The notes under the pieces were generated by a model, which made no database searches, was not told the DNA's origin, and saw only the letters and a program-made list of their open reading frames with translations. 64,000 bases of DNA from Clostridia bacterium (GTDB taxonomy: Bacteria; Bacillota; Clostridia; Christensenellales; Aristaeellaceae). Positions 41,889-50,380 of this stretch are shown here, piece by piece. The first letter of the stretch is position 1. The number at the start of each line of letters is the position of its first letter. A program made the position numbers and the translations under genes. The DNA is taken from contig JAFUDS010000001.1 in assembly GCA_017464305.1 (NCBI GenBank), forward strand, positions 1 through 64,000. Direction: 5' to 3'.

Positions 41889-42643
41889 CTCTTCGACATC
41901 TCCTGATAAATCTTTTCCACCTGGCTGGCGGGAATCTCCTGCCCCAGGAATTGCTCCGCGGCCCGCCAGGCCTGGGCCACCAGCATGTACAGCCCGTTGC
42001 AGGTGGGAATCCCCATCTCCCGGGCCTGGTGCATCAGCCGGGTCTCCGGGGGATTGTAAATGATATCCAGCACCCCCTGGCAGGCCGGCAGCTCCCGCAG
42101 GTCCAGGGGAGCGGCGTCCATGTGGGGATACATGCCCACGGGGGTGGTGTTCACCACGAGGGCCGCGGCTGCCTGTAGGGCCAGGTTATCGTAATTATAC
42201 TCTCCGCTGCGGCTGATGGTCACAATAGGATCCGCCCCCAGCCGACGCAAGGCCTCCCGAATGGAGACGGAAGCGCCGCCGCTGCCCAGCACCAGGGTTT
42301 TCTTTCCCCGGACGTCGAAGCCGAAATAGCGGGTCATCTCCTCAAAGCCGTATACATCCGTATTATCGCCATACAGACTGCCATCCGCCCGGCGGACAAT
42401 GGTGTTCACGCTGCCCAGGGCTGCCGCCACCGGGGAAAGCTCGGAAAGATAGGGCACCACGGTCTTCTTATAGGGAATGGTCACGTTCATCCCCTGCCAA
42501 TCCCCCCGCAGCAGGAAATCCTCAATCTCTTCCTCCGCCCGCTCATACAGCAGGTATTCATAATCCGCCAGCCCCGCGTGAATCTCCGGGGACCAGCTAT
42601 GGCCCAGGGTCTTCCCCAGCAGGCCGCATTTCATCCGGCTCAT
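41885..42643 (-). CDS. aroE: Shikimate dehydrogenase
   Basis: Encodes 252 residues from ATG 42643, whose ATGA overlaps the aroC stop; the frame extends to 42673 only inside aroC. It reduces 3-dehydroshikimate with NADPH. Substrate loop LGKTLGHSWSPEIHAGL, catalytic Lys in NVTIPYKKTVVPYL, Asp in GDNTDVYGFE, nucleotide loop VLGSGGASVSIREAL, and VNTTPVGMYPHMD. No fused shikimate kinase domain is present and no aroK is in the operon. Confidence 0.95.
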   Translation of the reverse strand: MSRMKCGLLGKTLGHSWSPEIHAGLADYEYLLYERAEEEIEDFLLRGDWQGMNVTIPYKKTVVPYLSELSPVAAALGSVNTIVRRADGSLYGDNTDVYGFEEMTRYFGFDVRGKKTLVLGSGGASVSIREALRRLGADPIVTISRSGEYNYDNLALQAAAALVVNTTPVGMYPHMDAAPLDLRELPACQGVLDIIYNPPETRLMHQAREMGIPTCNGLYMLVAQAWRAAEQFLGQEIPASQVEKIYQEMSKR

Positions 42644-43713
42644 CCCCCGATCTCCTTCCTGCGGCCCAACCACGCGTCCATGATGGCGATGGCGGCCGCC
42701 GCCTCGACCACGGGCACCGCCCGGGGCACGATGCAGGGATCATGCCGCCCCGGCACGTTCAGCTCCGCTGCCTCCCCCGTTGCCAGGTTCACAGATTGCT
42801 GGGTTCGGGCGATGGAGGGGGTGGGCTTAAAGGCCGCCCGGAACACCAGGGGCATGCCGTTGGTAATCCCGCCCAGGATGCCGCCGGCATGGTTGGTCAG
42901 AGCCGTGACCTCGCCCGCCTGCATCCCATAGGCGTCGTTGTTCTCGCTGCCGCTCTTCTCCGCCACCCGGAAGCCATCCCCAAACTCCACGCCCTTCACG
43001 GCGGGAATGCCGAAGACGATCTGGGCGATGCGGTTTTCCATGCCCCGGAAGATAGGGTCCCCCAAGCCGACGGGCAATCCCGTGGCCACACATTCCACCA
43101 GCCCGCCGATGGAATCCCCCTCGGCCCGTTTCTCGGCGATGAGGGCCTTCATCTTCTCTCCCTGGGCGTCGCTCAAGGTGGGAAACTCCTTTTCCGCGAC
43201 GGAAAGCAGGGGATCCCCCTCGTCCGGGATGCCCCCGATGGCGGCGATATGGGCCCGCACCTGGATGCCCTCCCGGGCCAGGAATTGCAGGCATAATCCC
43301 CCCGCGATGCACAGGGGCGCCGTCAGCCGGGCGGAAAAATGCCCGCCCCCGGCCACGTCCTGGTGGCCCCCATATTTGACCTCCGCCGGATAGTCCGCGT
43401 GCCCGGGCCGGGGAACGGTCTTCAGCAGGCTGTAATCCCCGGAGCGGGCATTGGTGTTCCGAATGATGGCCGTCAAGGGCGCGCCACAGGTGGTGTTGTC
43501 CACCAGGCCGCTGAGAAACTCCGGCGCGTCCGCCTCCTTCCGAGGAGTGGACCAGGCATTTTTCCCCGGGGCCCGCCGGGCCAGGAATTGATCCAGGGCC
43601 GCCGGGTCATAGGTGAAGCCCGCCGGCAGCCCCTCCAGGGTCATGCCGATGGCGGCGGAATGGCTCTGGCCAAAGATGGTCAGCCGCAGATTCTCTCCAT
43701 AGCTGGAGCTCAT
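42640..43713 (-). CDS. aroC: Chorismate synthase
   Basis: Encodes 357 residues from ATG 43713 (ATGA overlap with the aroA stop). FMN-dependent elimination of phosphate from EPSP to give chorismate. Signatures: NLRLTIFGQSHSAAIGMTLEGLPAG, then ARRAPGKNAWSTPRKEAD, TVPRPGHADYPAEVKYGG, GGGHFSARLTAPLCIAGG, and TALTNHAGGILGGITNGMPL. Normal length. Upstream frame to 43821 overlaps aroA and is rejected as coding. Confidence 0.97.
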   Translation of the reverse strand: MSSSYGENLRLTIFGQSHSAAIGMTLEGLPAGFTYDPAALDQFLARRAPGKNAWSTPRKEADAPEFLSGLVDNTTCGAPLTAIIRNTNARSGDYSLLKTVPRPGHADYPAEVKYGGHQDVAGGGHFSARLTAPLCIAGGLCLQFLAREGIQVRAHIAAIGGIPDEGDPLLSVAEKEFPTLSDAQGEKMKALIAEKRAEGDSIGGLVECVATGLPVGLGDPIFRGMENRIAQIVFGIPAVKGVEFGDGFRVAEKSGSENNDAYGMQAGEVTALTNHAGGILGGITNGMPLVFRAAFKPTPSIARTQQSVNLATGEAAELNVPGRHDPCIVPRAVPVVEAAAAIAIMDAWLGRRKEIGG

Positions 43714-44987
43714 GCCGCTCCGCCCCCCTTCACGATGGTCATTTCCTTCAGCTTTTCCCAGAACCCTGGGAAGGATTTCTCCGTGCTTTCCGCACCCTGG
43801 ATGGTCACCGGATGCTGGCACAGGGAAGCCGCCACCGCCGCCGACATGGCGATGCGATGGTCGTTAAAGGAGGAAACCTCCCCGCCCGCCAGCTGTGCTT
43901 TGCCGATAATTTCCAGCCCATCCGTGCGCTCCCGCACCTCCGCCCCAAGGGCGTTCAGCGTGGTGGATACCGCCATCAGCCGGTCCGATTCCTTCAGCCG
44001 CAGGCGCTCCGCATGCTCGATGATGGTCTCCCCGGGGCAGGACGCGGCCACCACGGCCAGAATGGGCACCAGATCCGGAATCGCCGCTGCATCGATTCGC
44101 TGGCCGTGCATTTCCCCTCGACGAATGGTGATCTCCTCTGCCGCGGCAGTAACCTCCGCGCCGAAGCCCGCCAGCAGCTCCAGAATTCGCCGGTCCCCCT
44201 GGCGGGAGGTTAAATCCATGCCCGTCACGGTTACGCCCGCCGGGCTCAGGGCCCCCAGGCTCAGGAAGAAGGCCGCGGAGGACCAGTCCGATTCCACCCG
44301 CAGCGCCTGCCCCGCCGCGAAAGCAGCAGGATACCCGCCCCCGGGAATCTGATAATCATATCCCTCTCCCGCCAGGGGCAGCCCAAATTGGCTCAGGGCG
44401 TCCTCCGTCATGGCGATGTAATCCGCGGACTCAATAGCCCCCGTCACCTTTAAGCTGCTCTCCCCCGCCAGCAGAGGCAGGGCAAACAGCAGCCCGGAGA
44501 CATACTGGGAGGAGATGTTCCCGGGAATCTCATAATTCCCCGGCCGCAGCTGGCCGGAGAAGCCAAGCTGTTCCCCCTCCTGGTGCAGCTCCATGCCGTG
44601 CATTTCCAGCAGATCCCATAGGGGCTGCAGCGGCCGCTGGGGCAGGCGGCCCTCCATGCGGAATTCCCCCCGCAGGCCCAAGGCGCCTACCACTGGCAGC
44701 AAAAACCGCAGGGTGGACCCGCTTTCCCCGCAGGGCAAAACGATCTTCTTCTCCTTGCTCCATGGGCCGGGAGCCACCCGAATGCGGTCCCCCGCCTGGG
44801 TAATTGCCACGCCCATGCCCCGCAGGCAGGCCATGGTAGCCTCAATATCCTTCGAAATCCCCTGGCAAATCAGCTCCGTTTCCTGCCCGCTCAGCGCGGC
44901 GCAGATCAGCAGCCGATGGGCCCGGGATTTGGAGGCGGGGATGGAAACCCGCCCCGTCCGGGGGCCGGGCTGTACCCTTTCAATCAT
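43710..44987 (-). CDS. aroA: 3-phosphoshikimate 1-carboxyvinyltransferase (EPSP synthase)
   Basis: Encodes 425 residues from ATG 44987 (ATGA overlap with the aroB stop). Transfers enolpyruvate from PEP to shikimate 3-phosphate. Motifs: VSIPASKSRAHRLLICAAL with the PEP/S3P-binding Lys, LPCGESGSTLRFLLPV where class I enzymes have N-A-G-T, RPLQPLWDLLEMHG, ISSQYVSGLLFALPLL, and ERLRLKESDRLMAV. The GESGSTLRF loop replaces the usual GNAGTA-type loop, so the enzyme belongs to a divergent branch. Confidence 0.95.
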   Translation of the reverse strand: MIERVQPGPRTGRVSIPASKSRAHRLLICAALSGQETELICQGISKDIEATMACLRGMGVAITQAGDRIRVAPGPWSKEKKIVLPCGESGSTLRFLLPVVGALGLRGEFRMEGRLPQRPLQPLWDLLEMHGMELHQEGEQLGFSGQLRPGNYEIPGNISSQYVSGLLFALPLLAGESSLKVTGAIESADYIAMTEDALSQFGLPLAGEGYDYQIPGGGYPAAFAAGQALRVESDWSSAAFFLSLGALSPAGVTVTGMDLTSRQGDRRILELLAGFGAEVTAAAEEITIRRGEMHGQRIDAAAIPDLVPILAVVAASCPGETIIEHAERLRLKESDRLMAVSTTLNALGAEVRERTDGLEIIGKAQLAGGEVSSFNDHRIAMSAAVAASLCQHPVTIQGAESTEKSFPGFWEKLKEMTIVKGGGAA

Positions 44988-46063
44988 TTCGCGCCTCCCA
45001 GTTGCAGCCAGCGGAGCAAATCCCCTGTCGGAATCTTTTCGATGCGGCATTTGCCAATCCGCTCCGGCACCACGATGCGAATGCTATCCCCGGTGGTTTT
45101 CTTATCCGCCAGGCAAATCTCCGCCATCCGCGCCGCTGGCCAGGCGGTTTCCGTGGGCAAGCCATAGGCCTTCAGCAGGGCGATGATCTGATCCCGATCC
45201 GCCACCGGCAGGATCCCCTGGGCCGTGGCCGCCCGGGCCATCATGGCCATGCCGATAGCCACCCCCTGCCCATGCAGGATGGAAAAACCGCTGCAGGCTT
45301 CGCAGGCGTGGCCGAAGGTGTGGCCCAGATTCAGCAGCATCCGCAGGCCCAGATCCCGCTCGTCCTGCATGACAAAATCGCTCTTGGCCGCCACGCATCG
45401 GGCGATGACCGCCTCCACCTGTTCCTTCGCCGGGGTGGCCTCCAGGGCATGGAAGAATTCCGCATCCCCGATGACACCATACTTAATCACTTCCGCGCAT
45501 CCCGCCTGGAATTCCTCCTCTGGCAGGGTGTTCAGGGTGTCCGGATCGCACAGCACAACCTTTGGCTGATAGAAGGCCCCCACCTGGTTTTTGCCCCCCG
45601 CCAGATCCACAGCGGTTTTGCCCCCGACGGAGGAATCCACCATGGCCAGCAGCGTGGTGGGAATCTGGATATAGTCAATCCCCCGCTGATAGCAGGCGGC
45701 GGCGAAGCCGCCCATATCCCCCGTGACCCCGCCGCCCAGGGCCACCAGCGCATCGCTGCGGGTCAGGGGCACGGCACACATCCGATCCAGCGCCGCGTGC
45801 CAGGTTTCAATGGTCTTGCTGCCCTCCCCGTGGGGGAAGGCGAAGGAAAAGACCTGGAAGCCGGCCGCCGCCAGGGAGGAGGCCACCCGATCCAAATAGA
45901 GCTCCGCCACCCGGTCGTCCGTTAAGATGAAGATTTTCCTCGCCTGGGGGCAGACCTCCTTCACCCGGGCGCCGGTTTCCGCCAGCAGTCCCCGGCCAAT
46001 CAGCACCTCATAGGGCGCGCCGGCCGGGATATGTATCTTCTTGATCCCTTCCATGTTATCCAT
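44984..46063 (-). CDS. aroB: 3-dehydroquinate synthase
   Basis: Encodes 359 residues; ATG 46063 sits 5 bases after GAGGAG and overlaps tyrA by 8 bp (ATG 46054 is an alternative). NAD- and metal-dependent cyclisation of DAHP. Landmarks: FPHGEGSKTIETW, LVALGGGVTGDMGGFAAACYQRGI, QIPTTLLAMVDSSVGGKTAVDLAGGKNQVGAFYQP (metal and active-site loop, split here across two conserved blocks), EVIKYGVIGD, and LNLGHTFGHACE with metal-binding His. The C-terminus ends QLGGAK. Confidence 0.96.
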   Translation of the reverse strand: MDNMEGIKKIHIPAGAPYEVLIGRGLLAETGARVKEVCPQARKIFILTDDRVAELYLDRVASSLAAAGFQVFSFAFPHGEGSKTIETWHAALDRMCAVPLTRSDALVALGGGVTGDMGGFAAACYQRGIDYIQIPTTLLAMVDSSVGGKTAVDLAGGKNQVGAFYQPKVVLCDPDTLNTLPEEEFQAGCAEVIKYGVIGDAEFFHALEATPAKEQVEAVIARCVAAKSDFVMQDERDLGLRMLLNLGHTFGHACEACSGFSILHGQGVAIGMAMMARAATAQGILPVADRDQIIALLKAYGLPTETAWPAARMAEICLADKKTTGDSIRIVVPERIGKCRIEKIPTGDLLRWLQLGGAK

Positions 46064-46886
46064 CCAGCTCCTCTTTCCGCTCCTTGCCCGCCTGCAGCAG
46101 GCGGATCAAGCCCTCCCGATCCTCCACCGCCAGATCGTCCCGATACTGCCGCAGGTTGTCGATCAGGGTATCAATCTCCTGAATCAGGTTCTCCCGATTG
46201 TCTAAAAACAGCTCCGCCCACATCTCGGGGTTCAGCCAGGCCACCCGGGTCAAATCCTTATAGCTGCCGGCGGAAAAACCCTTATGCACCTGGGCCGCCG
46301 GGCTCTTGACATAGGCATTGGACACCACATGGGCCAATTGGCTGGTAAAGGCGATGATCCGGTCATGCTCCTCGGCGGTGGTGATGGTAATGGTTCCGAA
46401 CACTGCCGGGGAAAGCACCCATTTCACCCTTTTCAGCAGGTTTTCGTCCGCGCCCTCCGGCGGCACGATGACCATGGGCGCCCCATGGAACATGTTCCAC
46501 CGGGAGTTTTCAAACCCGGAAAACTGCGTGCCCGCCATGGGATGCCCGCCCAGGAAGGTGAAGCCGAATTTCTTTCCCAGGGCCATGCCCGCTTCCGTCA
46601 CATTGCGCTTCACGCCGCAACAATCGATGACCAGGGGATGCGCCCCAAAGGCCGGGCCAAAATCCGCCAGGAAATCCACCGCCGCCTGGGGATAAACGCA
46701 CACCAGAATCACGTCGCATTCCCCCGCGTTTTCCTTCGTCAGGGGTGCCATAACGGCCTGCTCCGCCAGGGCCATCTCCATGGCCGCCGGGTTCGTCTCC
46801 CGGGCGTACACCTCGTGCCCCGTGGCGCTATAAGCCCGGGCAAAGGAGCCGCCGATCAGCCCCAGTCCCACAATTCCGACTTTCAT
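46056..46886 (-). CDS. tyrA: Prephenate dehydrogenase
   Basis: Encodes 276 residues, first gene of the aromatic operon. Oxidative decarboxylation of prephenate to 4-hydroxyphenylpyruvate (tyrosine branch). Rossmann motif VGIVGLGLIGGSFARAYS, then VILVCVYPQAAVDFL, DCCGVKRNV, and FLGGHPMAGTQFSGFENSRWNMF (catalytic His in GGHPMAG). The C-terminal helical part has HDRIIAFTSQLAHVVSNAYV. No C-terminal ACT domain, so feedback control by tyrosine through that route is absent. Confidence 0.94.
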   Translation of the reverse strand: MKVGIVGLGLIGGSFARAYSATGHEVYARETNPAAMEMALAEQAVMAPLTKENAGECDVILVCVYPQAAVDFLADFGPAFGAHPLVIDCCGVKRNVTEAGMALGKKFGFTFLGGHPMAGTQFSGFENSRWNMFHGAPMVIVPPEGADENLLKRVKWVLSPAVFGTITITTAEEHDRIIAFTSQLAHVVSNAYVKSPAAQVHKGFSAGSYKDLTRVAWLNPEMWAELFLDNRENLIQEIDTLIDNLRQYRDDLAVEDREGLIRLLQAGKERKEELDG

Positions 46887-46916
46887 CCCGCTTCACCTCC
46901 GCGTTTTTCGAAGGGA

Positions 46917-46945
46917 ATTCTATCATAATCCCCCCGGGGAAACAA
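46917..46945 (-). promoter_or_regulatory. Promoter of the tyrA-aroBACEQ-trmB operon
   Basis: Minus-strand -35 TTGTTT (46940-46945), 17-bp spacer, -10 TAGAAT (46917-46922). GGAGGTG precedes the tyrA ATG. I see no T-box or attenuator in the short leader. Confidence 0.5.
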
Positions 46946-47071
46946 GCTCATTCCTGTTCAGAATGTGTACTCCTGCCCCCCGCCGTTCACAAAATGTTCA
47001 GGGGGAAAATTTCACTTCTTTTCTGTTTTGTGGTATACTGATCGGGTATCCATTTTTCGGAGGTGTTTCCT

Positions 47072-47644
47072 TTGGCCGATGCCCTGATTCTTGCTTCCTC
47101 CTCCCCCCGGCGGCGGGAGCTGCTCGCCCAGGCGGGGGTTCCCTTTGAGGTGGATGCGCCGGAGGTGGACGAGGGCTGCGATCTGCCCGTTCATCAGGCC
47201 GTGGCGGAAATCAGTCGCCGCAAGGCCGTCGCCGCGTCCGCGCTGCATCCGGGGCGTTTCGTCCTGGCAGCGGATACGCTGGTGGCGATAGATGGCCAGA
47301 CGCTGGGCAAGCCCCATGGCCCGGAGGACGCAAAGCGCATGCTGCATCTGCTCTCCGGGCGGGTTCATCAGGTGTATACCGGCGTCACCGTGGCGGCCCC
47401 GGATGGCCAGCTATGGACGGAGGTGGACGCCTCCTCCGTTACCTTCGATCCCCTTTCCCAGGCGGAGATTGACGCCTATGTCGCCAGCGGCGAGCCCCTG
47501 GACAAGGCCGGCGCCTATGGCGTTCAAGGCCGGGCGGCCCTGTTTATCAGCCATCTGGACGGCTGCTTCTTCGGCGTCATGGGCCTGCCGCTGTATCTGG
47601 TGCGCCGCATGCTGCGGGAGGCCGGATTCTCCCTGGAAGAATAA
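47072..47644 (+). CDS. maf: Maf-like nucleotide pyrophosphatase
   Basis: Encodes 190 residues. I choose the TTG start at 47072 because CGGAGG ends 8 bases upstream; an in-frame GTG at 47063 overlaps that site. Maf proteins hydrolyse non-canonical and UTP/dTTP nucleotides. Motifs: LILASSSPRRRELLAQAG, VLAADTLVAIDGQTLGKP, AKRMLHLLSGRVHQVYTGV, and LDKAGAYGVQGRAALFI with the conserved Lys. A possible promoter TTCACT-17-TATACT (47011-47039) is upstream. Forms the start of a run into mreB (39 bp), the common Clostridia order maf-mreB. Confidence 0.92.
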   Translation: MADALILASSSPRRRELLAQAGVPFEVDAPEVDEGCDLPVHQAVAEISRRKAVAASALHPGRFVLAADTLVAIDGQTLGKPHGPEDAKRMLHLLSGRVHQVYTGVTVAAPDGQLWTEVDASSVTFDPLSQAEIDAYVASGEPLDKAGAYGVQGRAALFISHLDGCFFGVMGLPLYLVRRMLREAGFSLEE

Positions 47645-47683
47645 CAATTTAAATCGCTTTATTTACGAAAGGATATTACCGTC

Positions 47684-48700
47684 ATGCCATTAACGGCCCC
47701 CGATATCGGGATTGATCTTGGCACATCCAACACCTCTCTGTATGTCAGCGGTCGAGGCATCGTCATCTCCGAGCCCACGGTGGTGGTGGTGGAGCGGGAA
47801 AGCAAGCGCACCGTCCGCGCCGTAGGGGATGAAGCCCGTTTTCTTTACGGGCGCAGCCCCGAAAGGCTCATGAGCGTCTCCCCCATCCGCAGCGGCCAGG
47901 TGTCAGATTTCGACATGACCCAGCTGATGATCAAATACTTTCTGCGCAAAGCCATCGGCATCAGCTATCTGGGCAAGCCCCGGGTCATCGTGTCCATCCC
48001 CTGCGGGCTGGATGATGTGAACCGCAAGGCGCTGACAGAGGCGGTCCGTCTCTCCGGCGCCCGCCATGTTTTCCTGATCGAAAAGCCCTTCGCCGGGGCC
48101 ATTGGCTCCGGCCTGCCGGTGTATGACCCGGTGGGGACCATGGTGGTAGACGTGGGCGCTGGCACGACGGACGTGGCTGTCATCTCCCTGGGCGGCCTGG
48201 TGGTTTCCCAGAGCGTAGCCGTCGGGGGCGACCGCATGGACGAGGCCATGATGAATTATCTGAAGCGGGAATGCAATATCATCGTCGGCCGGAACACGGC
48301 AGAAAATGTAAAGAAGGATCTGGCCACCGCCATTCCCCTGGAGGAGCCTCGTTCCATCCTGGTGCGTGGCATCAATCAGCTAAACACCTCCGCGGGGACC
48401 ATTCAGTTCAATTCCACCCAGGCCTATGAGGCCGTGAAGGAGCCCTGCGAAGCCATTTTGAAGGCCATTCGATGGGTGCTGGAGCGGACGCCGCCGGAGC
48501 TGTGCGCCGATATCATGCGCAGCGGCATTCATCTGACCGGGGGCGCCAGCATGCTCTTCGCCCTGGATCAATATATTTCCGAAAAGCTGGATATCCCCGT
48601 GCTCCTGGCCCGGGATCCCGCGGATTGCTGCATCCTGGGCATTGGATACCTGACGGAGAACATTCAGCTGGTCACGCCCCAGGATAAACGGGCGGAGTAA
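47684..48700 (+). CDS. mreB: Rod shape-determining actin-like protein MreB
   Basis: Encodes 338 residues. MreB polymerises under the membrane and guides the elongation machinery. Actin-fold nucleotide motifs: phosphate 1 DIGIDLGTSNTSLYV, phosphate 2 VVDVGAGTTDVAVISLGG, and adenosine motif GIHLTGGASMLFALDQYI. Conserved ARHVFLIEKPFAGAIGSGLPV and GGDRMDEAMMNYLK are present. An AAAGGA ribosome site precedes ATG 47684. Downstream, a 144-bp repeat element separates it from mreC. Confidence 0.97.
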   Translation: MPLTAPDIGIDLGTSNTSLYVSGRGIVISEPTVVVVERESKRTVRAVGDEARFLYGRSPERLMSVSPIRSGQVSDFDMTQLMIKYFLRKAIGISYLGKPRVIVSIPCGLDDVNRKALTEAVRLSGARHVFLIEKPFAGAIGSGLPVYDPVGTMVVDVGAGTTDVAVISLGGLVVSQSVAVGGDRMDEAMMNYLKRECNIIVGRNTAENVKKDLATAIPLEEPRSILVRGINQLNTSAGTIQFNSTQAYEAVKEPCEAILKAIRWVLERTPPELCADIMRSGIHLTGGASMLFALDQYISEKLDIPVLLARDPADCCILGIGYLTENIQLVTPQDKRAE

Positions 48701-48705
48701 AAAGC

Positions 48706-48849
48706 AAAGGGATGTTTCACTCAGGGGTCCTTGGAAGACGTCGACACTTAGCGGTCGTGCCCTGGAGGGGTTTTGCACGCCCGGAAAACAGTCCAGTGGA
48801 CTGTTTTCAGTGAAAAACGGGCGGAGCCCTGGGCAACTCCCGCACGCAG
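48706..48849. repeat. Dispersed repeat element, copy 1 (between mreB and mreC)
   Basis: Shares with copies at 58141 and 61325 a 5' block (GGGATGTTTCACTCAGGGG ... then TTGGAAGACGTCGACACTTA ...) and a 3' block (GGCAACTCCCGCACGCA). In the middle it has the perfect hairpin GAAAACAGTCC-AGT-GGACTGTTTTC (48784-48808). The ends can pair as GGGA(T)GTT with AACTCCC. No credible coding content. Confidence 0.7.
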
Positions 48850-48880
48850 TATTACGAATGAAAAAGGAGGTGAGCTCAGA

Positions 48881-50380
48881 ATGGCCAAGTTTCGTCCCCT
48901 CTCCCGAGGAAAGAAGGAGGATCCCCGTCCCGAAATGACGGATGATTTTATCTACGACGAGCCTGCGGACGCCGCCTCTGATCTCGCCTCCGACACGCCG
49001 GAGGAAGCCCTGCGGAAGCTACGGGGCCCGGAGGCGGAGATTCCAGACCTGAAGCCCACAGAAGCGCCAGAGAAGACGGATGCCGATTCCTCTCCCCAGC
49101 CGGATTTCCGGGATAAGCTGGGAAACTTCACCCCGCCGGATGACGACAACCTGCAGCCCATCCGTGCCCGGCGCCGGGCCCATCGGGGGCACCCCACCCT
49201 GCGGATCATTGTGCTGGTAGCCATTACCGCCGCGCTGGTGCTGCTTTCCGCCGCGTATATCTTCCATCGCATTATCCCTACTGCCCCCGTTCTGGGGGAG
49301 CCGGAGCTGATGATCGGCGAGGCGGTGACCCCGGTGCAAAGCTTTTTCTCCTCCATTACGGAGACCCTCTTCGGCTATGCCCGTTCCTATAAGCTGCGGG
49401 CCAATATCGAAAATGAATATAACGCCCTCCGGGCGGAGAACGAACAGCTGGTATATAAGGCCATGCTGGCGGATGAGCTGCAGAAGACCCTCTCCCAATA
49501 TGAGGACTTGAGCGACGAGATCGCCGCCAACGCCAATATGCAGCCCATCGTCTGCACCGTTATCGGCAAATCCGACAGCAATTATTTTTCCACCTTTACG
49601 ATCAACAAGGGCTCCGACGACGGCCTGGAGGAATATATGGCCGTTACCATTTCCGGCGCCCTGGTGGGCTACACGGAGAGCGTGCAGCCTTCCATGTCCA
49701 CCGTGCGGACCATTATCGACTCCGAGGCCTCCATCGCCGCGCTGATCTCGTCCTCCCGGGATCAGGGCACCGTCCGGGGGACCTTGGGCGTGGACGGTAC
49801 CGCCATGTGCCGGATGTATTATCTGCCGGATGACAACCTGCCCCGGCCTGGGGACACGGTGGTCACCAGCGGCGTCGGCATGTCCTTCCCCAAGGGCATT
49901 CCCATCGGCACCGTGCGGGAAAGCACCCGCGGCATGGAGTCCAACAAGCAATATATCGTGCTGGAACCCCTGGCGGATTTCCAGCATCTGGAGTATGTTA
50001 TCGTCCTGCGGTATAAGCCCGTGGCGGAGGCCATTCAGGGCCGGGAAAATGGGCGGACCAATGTAGAGCTGGTGCCGCTGGAAAGCGCCCGGCCCTCCCC
50101 CCAGGTGCCCCAGATCGCCTCCTCCCTGTTCGAAAGCCAAAATACGCCAGACCCAGACGCTACTCCGACGCCGACCCCAGAGCCGACGGAGGAGCCTACG
50201 CCCACCCCGGAACCCACCCCCGTGCCTACGCCGACGCCGGAATATCATAATTATGAGTATGTGCCCGTGGCCATCAATTCCGAGCCCACGCCCACCCCGA
50301 CGCCCTCTCCGGTGCCCACGCCCACGCCCTACATCTCGCCGGATCCCGACGCCATGACCTTTGAGGAGGACGAGGAATGA
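48881..50380 (+). CDS. mreC: MreC with extended N- and C-terminal tails
   Basis: Encodes 499 residues from ATG 48881 (AAAGGAGG 10 bases upstream); the frame is open back to 48773 but only through the repeat element. MreC links MreB, MreD and PBP2 at the membrane. A cytoplasmic N-terminal tail of about 110 residues, rich in Asp, Glu and Pro, precedes the single membrane helix (about 112-131, IIVLVAITAALVLLSAAYIF). A coiled coil (about 165-200, ENEYNALRAENEQLVYK) and the beta-sandwich core (about 215-380, VIGKSDSNYFSTFTINKGS, GDTVVTSGVGMSFPKGIPIG) follow. An extracellular Pro/Thr-rich tail of about 90 residues (PTPTPEPTEEPTPTPEPTP) closes the protein. Typical MreC is nearer 280 residues, so both tails are unusual. 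Confidence 0.93.
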   Translation: MAKFRPLSRGKKEDPRPEMTDDFIYDEPADAASDLASDTPEEALRKLRGPEAEIPDLKPTEAPEKTDADSSPQPDFRDKLGNFTPPDDDNLQPIRARRRAHRGHPTLRIIVLVAITAALVLLSAAYIFHRIIPTAPVLGEPELMIGEAVTPVQSFFSSITETLFGYARSYKLRANIENEYNALRAENEQLVYKAMLADELQKTLSQYEDLSDEIAANANMQPIVCTVIGKSDSNYFSTFTINKGSDDGLEEYMAVTISGALVGYTESVQPSMSTVRTIIDSEASIAALISSSRDQGTVRGTLGVDGTAMCRMYYLPDDNLPRPGDTVVTSGVGMSFPKGIPIGTVRESTRGMESNKQYIVLEPLADFQHLEYVIVLRYKPVAEAIQGRENGRTNVELVPLESARPSPQVPQIASSLFESQNTPDPDATPTPTPEPTEEPTPTPEPTPVPTPTPEYHNYEYVPVAINSEPTPTPTPSPVPTPTPYISPDPDAMTFEEDEE

